Virus record (IMG/VR): IMGVR_UViG_3300048839_000342
Span: 1-35,491 of that record
Strand: one strand, 5' to 3'
Length of the DNA stretch: 35,491 nt
Origin: a virus
Positions 1 to 6,612 of this stretch are shown here, piece after piece. Made by a program: the position numbers and the translations under genes. The stretch's first letter is position 1. Every line of letters starts with the position of its first letter. The notes beneath the pieces were generated by a model. It did not search any database and was not told where the DNA came from. It saw only the letters and a list, made by a program, of their open reading frames with translations.

Positions 1-2
1 CG

Positions 3-158
3 ATTTCCTGCTGTGAGTCATGGTTGAAGGGCCAGACCTACACGATCGGGGCGAAGGCGACGGACCTGTACGAATACATGCGGCAAATGGGACTTCGGAA
101 CATGGACACGAGAGAAAAGCGTAAGCCCGGTTCCGTCAAGCGTGGGTCCAAGCGATGA
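3..158 (+). CDS. Partial unknown protein (C-terminal 51 residues)
   Basis: The frame is open from the window edge and ends at TGA 156-158. The visible tail begins ISCCESWLKGQ and ends in a basic stretch (REKRKPGSVKRGSKR). The stop overlaps the next start as ATGA, the usual coupling in this genome, which supports real translation. I do not recognise the protein. It lies in the 1-805 segment, which appears to be an alternative allele joined upstream of the 198-aa gene, so it may not belong to the same phage individual as the right end of the window. Confidence 0.5.
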   Translation: MSCCESWLKGQTYTIGAKATDLYEYMRQMGLRNMDTREKRKPGSVKRGSKR

Positions 159-304
159 TCTACGCCATCGCATTCGTGTGTGTGCTGCTCGGCGTCGGCA
201 CCTGCTGGATGATCGGCGACATACCCGCATCGGTCGGCGGGTTCGCTGTGGGGCTCGGGCTCATGCTCGGCGTGATTGAGCGGGATCGGAGGAAGGCGAA
301 ATGA
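155..304 (+). CDS. Small two-helix membrane protein (49 aa)
   Basis: This 49-residue frame starts at the ATG overlapping the preceding stop (ATGA). It has two hydrophobic stretches, about residues 2-20 (IYAIAFVCVLLGVGTCWMI) and 24-41, then a charged tail (ERDRRKAK). Two helices and a basic C-terminus would fit a small holin-like or superinfection-type membrane protein, but nothing in the residues fixes a function. It is followed directly by the first hairpin array. It is present only in the left-end allele; the corresponding place at the right end carries an unrelated 84-aa gene. Confidence 0.55.
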   Translation: MIYAIAFVCVLLGVGTCWMIGDIPASVGGFAVGLGLMLGVIERDRRKAK

Positions 305-380
305 TCGGGTGGGGCCTGCCTGTGCACGGATTCGCGGGGCTCGGCACGGCTGGGCGGGTCGCGGCGGGGCAATGGCAAGG

Positions 381-749
381 GCTCCACGCTCTAGCGGGCG
401 TGGGGCGGATTCGCGAGGCTCGTCTCGTCTCGGCGGGGCATGGCACGTCGCGGCGAGCCAAGGGCTCCACGCTCTAGCGGGCGTGGGGCGGATTCGCAGG
501 GCTTGTCCCGGCATGGCGTGTCGCGGCGGGGCAATGGCAAGGGCTCCACGCTCTAGCGGGCGTGGGGCGGATTCGCGAGGCTTGTCTCGTCTTGGCGGGG
601 CGTGGCACTTCGCGGCAAGGCAAGGGCTCCACGCTCTAGCGGGCGTGGGGCGGATTCGCAGGGCGCGTCTCGGCTCGGCGGGGCTAGTCGCGGCAAGGCA
701 GGGCTAGTCGCGGCAAGGCAAGGGCTCGCCGCCCGAGAGGGCGACGGGC
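381..749 (+). repeat. Array of five 26-nt covarying hairpins upstream of the 198-aa gene
   Basis: Hairpins lie at 381-406, 464-489, 543-568, 626-651 and 724-749 (start spacing 83, 79, 83, 98). Each has an 11-nt left arm, a 4-nt loop and an 11-nt right arm, then (A/G)GATT. The first four share left arm GCTCCACGCTC and loop TAGC. The fifth has left arm GCTCGCCGCCC and loop GAGA with a compensating right arm (one C-A mismatch). The spacers are G-rich low-complexity sequence built of GGC/GGCA steps. The stretch 305-771 holds no convincing gene, because the frames through it read the repeats themselves. The last hairpin ends 22 nt before the ATG at 772. Confidence 0.85.
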
Positions 750-771
750 AGATTAGAAAGGGGTTCATAAT

Positions 772-1368
772 ATGGCACTTGAAACCGCATCGCTGACTCT
801 GAAACTCGTGGGCGTTCGCCCGATCCTGCTCCACAACGCCCTGCCGTTCCTCACGCCGGACAACCCGATGCTTCGGGAGATGAAGAAAATCTCCGCGAAG
901 CAAGCGAAGTCCAAGACCGACGACGACCACGCCCGGATGTCGGAGTTGGAGTTTCACATGGGGCTCTACACCGATATGGACGGCGGCATCATCATCCCCT
1001 CCCAGAACATCGAGGCCGTGCTCCGTGCCGGGGCGACCGCCGAACGCAAGGGAAAACTCGTGCAAGCGGCGGTCACGATCGTTGACGATTCGCCGCTGCT
1101 CGACGCGAAGGGCAACCAGTATCGCGACCCGGCGAAACTCTGGGCCTCAGGTAAGCACGCCCATCGCTCGGTCTGCGCGGTGCAGAAGTCCCGTGTGCTC
1201 CGCACCCGCCCGATCTTCCACCAGTGGCAGGTGCATACGACGATGCTGTTCCTGCCGTCGCAGGTGAACAGGGCGGACATCGTGCAGGCGATGAACTACG
1301 CGGGCATCTTGAAGGGGCTTGGCGACTGGCGGCCCCGGTTCGGTTCGTTTTCCGTTGAGGTGTGTTGA
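772..1368 (+). CDS. Unknown phage protein (198 aa)
   Basis: The ATG at 772 follows AAAGGGG at a good distance and a hairpin 22 nt upstream. The product (MALETASLTLKLVG...) is a soluble mixed alpha/beta protein with conserved-looking blocks: GVRPILLHNALPF near the N-terminus, MDGGIIIPSQNIEAVL near 65-80 and GLGDWRPRFGSF at the C-terminus. I cannot assign a function. The first 34 nt differ from the second copy at 35331 and the next 127 nt are identical, so this is probably the same gene seen twice at an assembly junction. It is the first of three larger rightward genes, each with its own hairpin leader. Confidence 0.85.
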   Translation: MALETASLTLKLVGVRPILLHNALPFLTPDNPMLREMKKISAKQAKSKTDDDHARMSELEFHMGLYTDMDGGIIIPSQNIEAVLRAGATAERKGKLVQAAVTIVDDSPLLDAKGNQYRDPAKLWASGKHAHRSVCAVQKSRVLRTRPIFHQWQVHTTMLFLPSQVNRADIVQAMNYAGILKGLGDWRPRFGSFSVEVC

Positions 1369-1451
1369 TGGATTCGCGTGGCGTGTATGGGCCCGGCACC
1401 GCGAGCCCCGGAGGGGCGCGGCGAGATAGGGCAAGCCGGGTTGTGGCATGG

Positions 1452-1736
1452 GTCCGCCGCCAGAGATGGCGGCGGGCAGATTCGCATGTCAGGGCTGTGC
1501 GGGGCTCTGCCGGGCTGGGCAAGGCAAGGGCTCGCCGCCAGAGATGGCGGCGGGCAGATTCGCGCGGCGGGGCTTGGCCCGGCGGGGCCCGGCCCGGCTA
1601 GGCTCGGCAAGGGCCCGCTGTCCGAGAGGACGGCGGGCAGATTCGCATGTCAGGGCTGTGCATGGCCAGTCTCGGTGCGGTTCGTCGTGGCGATTCAGGG
1701 CATGACAAGGGCCCCCAGTCCGAGAGGGCTGGGGGC
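1452..1736 (+). repeat. Array of four covarying hairpins upstream of the 156-aa gene
   Basis: Hairpins lie at 1452-1477, 1530-1555, 1613-1638 and 1711-1736, with starts 78, 83 and 98 apart. Loops are all GAGA (GNRA type). Left arms are GTCCGCCGCCA, GCTCGCCGCCA, GCCCGCTGTCC and GCCCCCAGTCC, each matched by its right arm with only Watson-Crick or G-U pairs; stem composition varies while pairing is kept. All are followed by AGATT. The text after copies 1 and 3 (CGCATGTCAGGGCTGTGC) is duplicated, showing recent copying. The 390-nt gap 1369-1758 holds no other gene I can support. The last hairpin ends 22 nt before ATG 1759. Confidence 0.85.
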
Positions 1737-1758
1737 AGATTCAACGAAAGGAACCCAC

Positions 1759-2229
1759 ATGGCAACGCGACGATACCCCGTAGACCTCGAATCCCTCGAA
1801 CTTGGCAGCGTCATCCCGGCCGAACGCATCGCCGAGATCGCGGGCCACGCGCCCGGCACGAACAAGCACGGCGTCGCGGCCCTGTCCATCATCAGCGAGA
1901 TCGAACGCTATTTCGCGGACAACGCAATCGCCATGCTCCCGATCCAGCGGCGAGGGTCAATCGTCATCATCGGCGGCGATGAAATGGTCGAGGCACTCGC
2001 CGAGCGGCAGAAACGCGCCATCCGCTCGATCGGTCGCGGCGTCGATCAATCGCAGCGCGTGGACCTCGGGGAGATCAGCGAAGGCCACAAGCGATCCCTC
2101 CACGCGGTGCAGTATGTCGGCTCGCGTCTGCTGCTCTACGCGAAGCAGGTGCGGAAGGAACTGAAGGCCCCGCCGAACCAGAAACCGGGCCGGGGATTGC
2201 CCGGCTGGGCTGGGGATGCGGAGCAGTAG
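1759..2229 (+). CDS. Unknown protein (156 aa)
   Basis: The ATG at 1759 is preceded by GAAAGGA and by the fourth hairpin of the array. The frame remains open far upstream, but that part only reads the hairpin repeats and is rejected. The product starts MATRRYPVDLESLELGSVIP, is soluble, has a regular helix-rich middle (ALSIISEIERYFADNAIAML; GDEMVEALAERQKRAIRSI) and a Pro/Gly-rich tail. I do not recognise a family. Its place between two hairpin arrays, in line with the 198-aa and DnaA-like genes, suggests the same early rightward transcript. Confidence 0.8.
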   Translation: MATRRYPVDLESLELGSVIPAERIAEIAGHAPGTNKHGVAALSIISEIERYFADNAIAMLPIQRRGSIVIIGGDEMVEALAERQKRAIRSIGRGVDQSQRVDLGEISEGHKRSLHAVQYVGSRLLLYAKQVRKELKAPPNQKPGRGLPGWAGDAEQ

Positions 2230-2294
2230 ATTCGCGCGGCTCGGCGATGCCAGGTTTGTCCCGGAACGGCCAGGCAGGGCGCGGCATGTCAAGG

Positions 2295-2492
2295 GCTCGT
2301 CACCCGAGAGGGTGGCGGGCAGATTCGCGAGGCGGGGCGTTGGCGGGGCTCGTCGTGGCACGGCCGGTTGCGGCGCGGCAAGGGCCCCACGCTCGAAGGG
2401 GCGTGGGGCAGATTCACGCGGAGTGGCAGGGCCTCGCGGGGCTCCGCGAGGCTGGGCCAGGCTTGGGCTCCACGCTCTAGCGGGCGTGGGGC
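2295..2492 (+). repeat. Array of three covarying hairpins upstream of the DnaA-like gene
   Basis: Hairpins lie at 2295-2320 (loop GAGA), 2384-2409 (loop GAAG) and 2467-2492 (loop TAGC), with starts 89 and 83 apart. Left arms GCTCGTCACCC, GCCCCACGCTC and GCTCCACGCTC all pair fully with their right arms, allowing G-U. The first two are followed by AGATT and the last by GATTTC. The 2230-2498 gap holds only this array and G-rich spacer. The last hairpin ends only 6 nt before ATG 2499, unlike the 21-22 nt seen for the other rightward genes. Confidence 0.85.
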
Positions 2493-2498
2493 GATTTC

Positions 2499-2933
2499 AT
2501 GCCGCCGACTGACTACGCCGCCGCCGTCTGCCGATGCCTCGGCGTGCCGATGGCCGAGGTCGTCTCGGGCTCTGAACGCCGCCCAATCGCCCGTGCCCGC
2601 ATGATCGCCGCCGCCCTCCTCGTGCAAGACTACGGGCTCACGGGGATCGATGCCGGCCACGAACTCGGCGTGGACAATCTCAGGCCGGCGGAAATCGCAC
2701 GGTACTTTGCACGCCACCCCGAAGCCCGGGCCGCCGTGGACCGTGTCAGCCGCGATCTGCGGGTGGTGGCGGAACTGCCGCCCGTCCGCCGCGACGCCGC
2801 CCTCGTGGCCATCCTCGAGGCCCGGGACGCAGCCCGGGAATCTGCGATGCGTGCCACAGGCAGGCACCGCCTACCCGGCGGTACGGCTCCACGCCACGGG
2901 CCTGGGCGATCGCCAGCAGGCGGCGTGGACTGA
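2499..2933 (+). CDS. DnaA domain IV-like DNA-binding protein (144 aa)
   Basis: Residues about 6-90 follow the pattern of the DnaA C-terminal DNA-binding domain: a start like YAAAVCRCLGVPMAEVV (compare the V..YFGVS..DL part), then SERRPIARARMIAAALLVQDYGLT (compare the basic RKR.IV.ARQ.AMYL.RELT helix), then further helices. The DnaA signature DHTTV is not conserved (NLRPAEIARYF stands in its place), so binding to canonical DnaA boxes is doubtful. No AAA+ domain is present. It probably acts as a stand-alone replication or regulatory DNA-binding protein. No Shine-Dalgarno is visible; the hairpin ends 6 nt upstream. The last 188 nt overlap the convergent HTH gene. Confidence 0.65.
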   Translation: MPPTDYAAAVCRCLGVPMAEVVSGSERRPIARARMIAAALLVQDYGLTGIDAGHELGVDNLRPAEIARYFARHPEARAAVDRVSRDLRVVAELPPVRRDAALVAILEARDAARESAMRATGRHRLPGGTAPRHGPGRSPAGGVD

Positions 2934-2979
2934 CGCCGATCTCGATGGCGGCCTCGGTGGTGGTGAGCGTGTTTGGCAT
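2746..2979 (-). CDS. Excisionase/MerR-type small HTH protein (77 aa)
   Basis: The N-terminal half (MPNTLTTTEAAIEIGVSPRR, then LLAIAQARGVEPYRRVGG) has the shape of a winged HTH_17/excisionase domain: a T-x-x-E-A-A start, G-V-S turn, recognition helix and a short wing ending in W-H. The C-terminal 30 residues are Arg/Pro/Gly-rich and overlap the opposite DnaA-like gene, so they may be low-value sequence. ATG 2979 is chosen because a hairpin of the array family (2985-3010) ends 5 nt before it; the longer GTG start lies inside that hairpin. Without an integrase in the window, a transcription-regulator role is as likely as excision. Confidence 0.65.
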   Translation of the reverse strand: MPNTLTTTEAAIEIGVSPRRLLAIAQARGVEPYRRVGGACLWHASQIPGLRPGPRGWPRGRRRGGRAAVPPPPADRG

Positions 2980-2984
2980 AATCT

Positions 2985-3010
2985 GCCCCCGCACCTTTCG
3001 GGGCGGGGGG
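2985..3010 (-). repeat. Leftward member of the covarying hairpin family
   Basis: Read on the minus strand this is an 11+4+11 nt element with left arm CCCCCCGCCCC, loop GAAA and right arm GGTGCGGGGGC, followed by AGATT and then directly by ATG 2979. Nine of eleven positions pair. It shares length, GNRA loop, GGGC end and AGATT tail with the 14 rightward copies, but precedes a gene on the opposite strand, so the element follows gene starts and not a genome strand. Confidence 0.75.
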
Positions 3011-3015
3011 AGGTG

Positions 3016-3240
3016 TCATTGATGCGCGGCCTTGAGGCCGGCGGCGTTCCAGAGGCGGCCGCAGACGAGCGCCTCCACCACGCCACGCCGCTCCATCTCC
3101 CAGCCGATCGCCTGCAGACAGGAAATACGGCCGGGGGCCGACGCGATCATCTCGCCGGAATCGGCGAAGGCGTAGTAGGTGTTGCCCTCGCGGTGAATCT
3201 CGATTGCGTTGATCTTGCTGTTTTTCGCGGTGCTTTCCAT
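3016..3240 (-). CDS. Unknown small protein (74 aa)
   Basis: The start MESTAKNSKINAIEIHREG is preceded by AGAAAGGGACGAACG, a good ribosome binding site. The middle (NTYYAFADSGEMIASA) suggests a short beta-rich fold, followed by a helix (ISCLQAIGWEMERRGVVEAL). I do not recognise it. It is the first gene of a short leftward unit with its own promoter (3281-3308) and leader hairpin, upstream of the HTH gene. The same leader layout precedes the long early operon at 34570, so both units may be co-regulated. Confidence 0.75.
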   Translation of the reverse strand: MESTAKNSKINAIEIHREGNTYYAFADSGEMIASAPGRISCLQAIGWEMERRGVVEALVCGRLWNAAGLKAAHQ

Positions 3241-3255
3241 CGTTCGTCCCTTTCT

Positions 3256-3308
3256 GTCGGGCCCCTTGCCCGACATCAATACTATACCACCATCGGCACC
3301 GTGATCAA
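3256..3308 (-). promoter_or_regulatory. Promoter and leader hairpin for the 3240 gene
   Basis: On the minus strand TTGATC (3303-3308) and TATAGT (3281-3286) are separated by 16 nt, a good sigma-70-type match. The leader then folds: arms GTCGGGC and GCCCGAC (3256-3274) around a 5-nt loop, followed by AGAAAGGGACGAACG and the ATG at 3240. The leader of the 34570 gene has the same order: a GTGCCGAT block, a TAGTAT block, a short GC hairpin and AGAAAGGGACGAAG. Confidence 0.65.
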
Positions 3309-3414
3309 GCGGCATGGGTTGAAAATGTGGAAAATCTTTCTGGGTCCGAGAATCCCCCAGACAGGGGGGCTACCCCCCGCACCCCCGGCAGCCCCGGAGC
3401 GGGTCGCGGGCCAT

Positions 3415-3439
3415 GAAAAAGGGGCGGACAGGCCGCCCC
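3415..3439 (-). terminator. Rho-independent terminator of the head/tail operon
   Basis: On the minus strand a perfect 7-bp stem GGGGCGG / CCGCCCC with loop CCTGT is followed by TTTTT. It lies 26 nt after the stop of the last tail gene (3466) and before the promoter of the next leftward unit, so it closes the late operon. Confidence 0.85.
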
Positions 3440-3465
3440 AGAAACGAACGCCACCGGGACCGCGA

Positions 3466-4269
3466 TCAAACCGGAGCCAGGCTCCGCTCCACGCCGATCT
3501 GCGTGACATTGCTGAAGGTGACGCGGTTCGTCGCGCTGATCCGCATGTGCGGCCCGATCTGGATCGCCGTCCCGCCGATCGTCGCGGGCTCCTCGAGCGA
3601 GTCGATGTACTGACCTTCGTTGAGTTCGCCGTTGAACCCGCCATTTTTGTGTATCAGCGTGACGCCCGGGCTCTCGGTGTAGATCGTCGTCGTCGCCCCG
3701 TTGCGGATGTCGAGGATCACGGTCGTATTCCCGTGCAGCCGCCAGGTACCGCCGCGCCGGATCGTGATCGCCCCGCCGTAAACCTTGCCATCGGTCACGA
3801 CCGTTGCGTTTTCGCCCATCCAGACATTGCCGCCGTACTGCCGGTAGGTGTCCACGACCACGCTCGGATCGAGCGTCAACTGGGAGACGGACTCGACGAA
3901 CAAATCCTCCCACTCGCCATCGGTGAAGGTGATCGTGCTGCCCGGGGCGCGTACCTTCGTGATCTCCCACTTCTTGCTCGTCCCGCCCGCGAACTTCAGC
4001 GTCGCCCCCCGGCTGGTGATGATCGCCTCAGACGCAGATGTGCTGTCCACATCGATCGCCCAGCCCGCCCCGGCTGCGGATTCGATCCGGCCCGAGAACG
4101 CCACCTCAAGACGGGCGAGGTTGACGCCCGAGAGCCCCGTCAGCGTGCTGATGTGCTGGCTCCCGCGCGGAATGATCGCGGTATCGCCGTCAACGGGCAG
4201 TGTCGTTCCGCTCCATGATGCAGTCAGACTGAGATTCGTTGCCCCGTCAACCAGTGTTCGCGTCGCCAT
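3466..4269 (-). CDS. Predicted minor tail / appendage protein, beta-rich (267 aa)
   Basis: The start MATRTLVDGATNLSLTASWSG follows GAGGTGAAAA. The whole protein is made of short beta strands with Thr/Ser/Gly turns (for example ATLKFAGGTSKKWEITKV and TWRLHGNTTVILDI), as in tail-appendage or beta-helical structural proteins. It has no membrane segment or catalytic motif. It is the last gene of the tail region, after the tape measure and distal tail genes, and just before the operon terminator, the usual place for fibre or baseplate parts. Function is inferred from position. Confidence 0.65.
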   Translation of the reverse strand: MATRTLVDGATNLSLTASWSGTTLPVDGDTAIIPRGSQHISTLTGLSGVNLARLEVAFSGRIESAAGAGWAIDVDSTSASEAIITSRGATLKFAGGTSKKWEITKVRAPGSTITFTDGEWEDLFVESVSQLTLDPSVVVDTYRQYGGNVWMGENATVVTDGKVYGGAITIRRGGTWRLHGNTTVILDIRNGATTTIYTESPGVTLIHKNGGFNGELNEGQYIDSLEEPATIGGTAIQIGPHMRISATNRVTFSNVTQIGVERSLAPV

Positions 4270-4277
4270 TTTTCACC

Positions 4278-4607
4278 TCATGCCCATGTGGGCCAGTTCA
4301 ACGCCCGATAGGCGTAGTGGTGGATGTTCACATACTCGCCCGCCGCCGCCGTGTTGACACGGTACTCGACGAACGGGGCCTCGATGATGTCCAGCCCCGA
4401 AACCCTCGGAGAAGCCGCCGTCAGCGTCTGCGGCCCGCTCATGGATACCCCGTCCCCGGTCCTGCCGGTGTAGTTGAGCAGGATTTCGATGACGCCGGAC
4501 GAACCGCCGTTAGAAAAGTCCGCCTGCACCGAGAGCCCGTCCAGATCATGCGCCAGGACGATCAGCGATGAGGCGGTGTCCAAACTAAGCGTGATCTTCT
4601 GGTACAT
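4278..4607 (-). CDS. Small predicted tail protein (109 aa)
   Basis: The start MYQKITLSLDTASSLIVLAHD is chosen because GCGGGGG lies just upstream and the preceding stop is only 2 nt away; the longer frame begins inside the previous gene. The composition is beta-strand rich, with no recognised domain. It sits between the Cys-rich tail protein and the beta-rich appendage protein, so a virion role is likely, but this is inference from position. Confidence 0.6.
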   Translation of the reverse strand: MYQKITLSLDTASSLIVLAHDLDGLSVQADFSNGGSSGVIEILLNYTGRTGDGVSMSGPQTLTAASPRVSGLDIIEAPFVEYRVNTAAAGEYVNIHHYAYRALNWPTWA

Positions 4608-4609
4608 CG

Positions 4610-6346
4610 TCAACCCCCGCATGTTCGGCACTGGTGGACTGGATCGCGTGCCATAAACTCGGCGATCATGGCATCGTTCGGCGGGGCCTGCAACTGCGGA
4701 TCGCCGGGCGGCTCCTGCGGATCAATCGGCTCTGATGTATCGCACGCGGCGCACGATCCGAACCATCTCCCCATCTGGTATGCCGCTCGGATGCTCGCAA
4801 GAGACGCGAGCGGAAGAATGTACTCGCTCGGGAAGTCGGTTACATTCCGAGTGCTCGCACGATTCTTGATGCACCACTTCCGCCCGTTCGCCCCGTTGCC
4901 AACCCACACCACGCCCTCGGGCCCGAGCAGCCCGGCGGCTACCGCGTCGTCATACTCTGATTGTGACACCATGATCCAGCGGTTCGCAAACGAACACCAC
5001 GGGATCAGCACATAGAGCCCGGTGCATTCGGCGCAGTCAGAGAACGGCCCGCCGCCGAGCAAGGTATCCGGTACGCCGTTCACGATGCGGGAGATCCGCT
5101 GGCAACGATCCTGCACCGTCCAGACTTGCCACACGGAAGGCGGGGACGGAAACGAATCGAGATCTACACGCCGAACACCCGAAACGCCGTCGCATCGCTC
5201 GAATTCCGCGACCGGGATCAGGTTCTCGTCGCACGCGGGGCACGATGACCACGCCCCTTCTACCCTATCCGGCTGGTTCGATGGGATGTCGGGAAGATCC
5301 ATGCCTGATCCGGCCCGGCTATGGCACACGCCATCAATCTTGACGACATTCGGCCCGCCAAACTCCGCCGGGATTGCGACCTCATCGCCGGATCCGCATC
5401 GGTGGTAGTAGGCCACCGGGATCAAGTCCGACGCATCCAGCACACAGCCGCCTGTTTCGTCGAATGGCCAACCAAAGCCGCTGTCCGGAAGCCTGAAGCC
5501 GAACAGTGCGGCCCTTCGATTCTCAGTCACACGGATACGGATCGAGTCCTCCGAGTACGGTAGAGACGGATCACCGATCGGCGTGATTGTGACACGCTCC
5601 CACCGCTGCTCTACCGATCCGTCTTCGATCGTGTCGAAGTCATATTCGTTATGCTCGCTTGTCCATGCGCGATCGCAGCAGGGCACGAACGGCGGGTTGA
5701 TCACGCACGAAGGCCCGCAATAGGGATAGTGCGTCATTTCCACTTCAAAGCAGAGCCCGCCTGATTGATCCGTGTTGTAGGAAATAAACGGGGGCTCGAG
5801 AAACTCGAATGTCGTTGTCGTTCGGATCAGCGCCCCGGATGCGTCAAACTCGCGGACCGTGCGAGGGCCACGAGAACGCCCGATGAATCTGTAGATTCCG
5901 TTGCCGGTGTCGGTGTCCGTCACGAACTCCGCGAAACCGAATCGGGACCAGTCCGACGCATCCGCAACCGAGACACTCGGCTTTCCCCATGTCAGCGTGC
6001 CGGGCACTTCATGAGTCGTAATCCGTTTCCGCCAGTCCTGAGACGGCAAGTAGTCGGGATCTAGGATTTCTTCGACTACCTCAACGGCGTATGACCACTG
6101 CATCGCCTGCGATCGCAACTGCCGCCGCTCGAACTCCGCCGGGATGTTGACCTCTTCCTCGCCGTAGCACTCGCCGTCATCCGAACCGCCAGGCGGAGGC
6201 TGAAGCGATGAATCCTCGCCGCATCCCCAGACTCGGACGAACCCTCCGCCGACGCCTTCGGAAGGTTCATCCTCGCAGATGTCGATGTACGGGCCGTCCG
6301 GGCACGGCTCGAGCGAAGGCAGGCCATTGCATTTTTTCGCCTTCAT
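4610..6346 (-). CDS. Large Cys-rich tail protein (578 aa)
   Basis: ATG 6346 overlaps the preceding stop as ATGA. The product has about 25 cysteines, many as CxxC pairs (SCPAC, DCAEC, SCAAC, CRTC) spaced along the chain, and recurring segments of the form (A/L)IP(A/V)EF or LIPVAYYHRC near several of them. This looks like a series of small metal- or disulfide-stabilised modules. It has no signal peptide. It sits downstream of the tape measure where tail-tip or hub genes lie. I do not know a family match; tail-tip protein is inference. Cysteine content stands out against all other genes here. Confidence 0.65.
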   Translation of the reverse strand: MKAKKCNGLPSLEPCPDGPYIDICEDEPSEGVGGGFVRVWGCGEDSSLQPPPGGSDDGECYGEEEVNIPAEFERRQLRSQAMQWSYAVEVVEEILDPDYLPSQDWRKRITTHEVPGTLTWGKPSVSVADASDWSRFGFAEFVTDTDTGNGIYRFIGRSRGPRTVREFDASGALIRTTTTFEFLEPPFISYNTDQSGGLCFEVEMTHYPYCGPSCVINPPFVPCCDRAWTSEHNEYDFDTIEDGSVEQRWERVTITPIGDPSLPYSEDSIRIRVTENRRAALFGFRLPDSGFGWPFDETGGCVLDASDLIPVAYYHRCGSGDEVAIPAEFGGPNVVKIDGVCHSRAGSGMDLPDIPSNQPDRVEGAWSSCPACDENLIPVAEFERCDGVSGVRRVDLDSFPSPPSVWQVWTVQDRCQRISRIVNGVPDTLLGGGPFSDCAECTGLYVLIPWCSFANRWIMVSQSEYDDAVAAGLLGPEGVVWVGNGANGRKWCIKNRASTRNVTDFPSEYILPLASLASIRAAYQMGRWFGSCAACDTSEPIDPQEPPGDPQLQAPPNDAMIAEFMARDPVHQCRTCGG

Positions 6347-6612
6347 CCGCACCCCACCGCGTAGTCTTCACGATCGGTAATCATGATCTGCGGGAATCCC
6401 GGGGCGTCGGTGAGCACGCCGAGAACCGGAGCCCCAAGAAGGAACGCGACCCGGTGTACCTCCGTGCCGTGTAGTTCGCGCGTCGAGCAGCCCGGCAGCA
6501 ACATCTCCGACCCGTTCGGCATGCGCCAGCGGACGGTGTAGGTCCGCGATCGCGGCAGGCCAATCTCCGGCCCTTCGCGTGAGACGATCCGACCGAGGAT
6601 GACCTCGTTCAT
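6343..6612 (-). CDS. Small predicted tail protein (89 aa)
   Basis: ATG 6612 overlaps the upstream stop (ATGA) and the stop overlaps the next start, so the gene is translationally coupled on both sides. The product MNEVILGRIVSREGPEIGLP... is beta-rich (an OB-like start with RTYTVRWRMPNGSEMLLPG). No family is recognised. Position between two tail genes suggests a distal tail role. Confidence 0.65.
   Translation of the reverse strand: MNEVILGRIVSREGPEIGLPRSRTYTVRWRMPNGSEMLLPGCSTRELHGTEVHRVAFLLGAPVLGVLTDAPGFPQIMITDREDYAVGCG

Noticed and set aside
381-749. CRISPR array
   Set aside because: The repeats vary in stem sequence with compensation, spacers are related low-complexity text, and no cas operon is present.
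276-796. Open frames running through the hairpin arrays (also 1362-1758 and 2216-2512)
   Set aside because: They translate the repeats (for example LHALAGVGRIR again and again) and GGC-rich spacer, lack ribosome sites and change with each array; stop-free GC-rich repeat text explains them.
2746-2979. Excisionase as proof of a temperate phage
   Set aside because: The fold is only HTH_17-like, and no integrase or attachment site is visible in the window.
3321-3350. DnaA-box cluster near the DnaA-like gene
   Set aside because: Only one near match (TTTTCCACA, one mismatch) is seen; the iteron array at 28.1-28.3 kb is a far better origin candidate.
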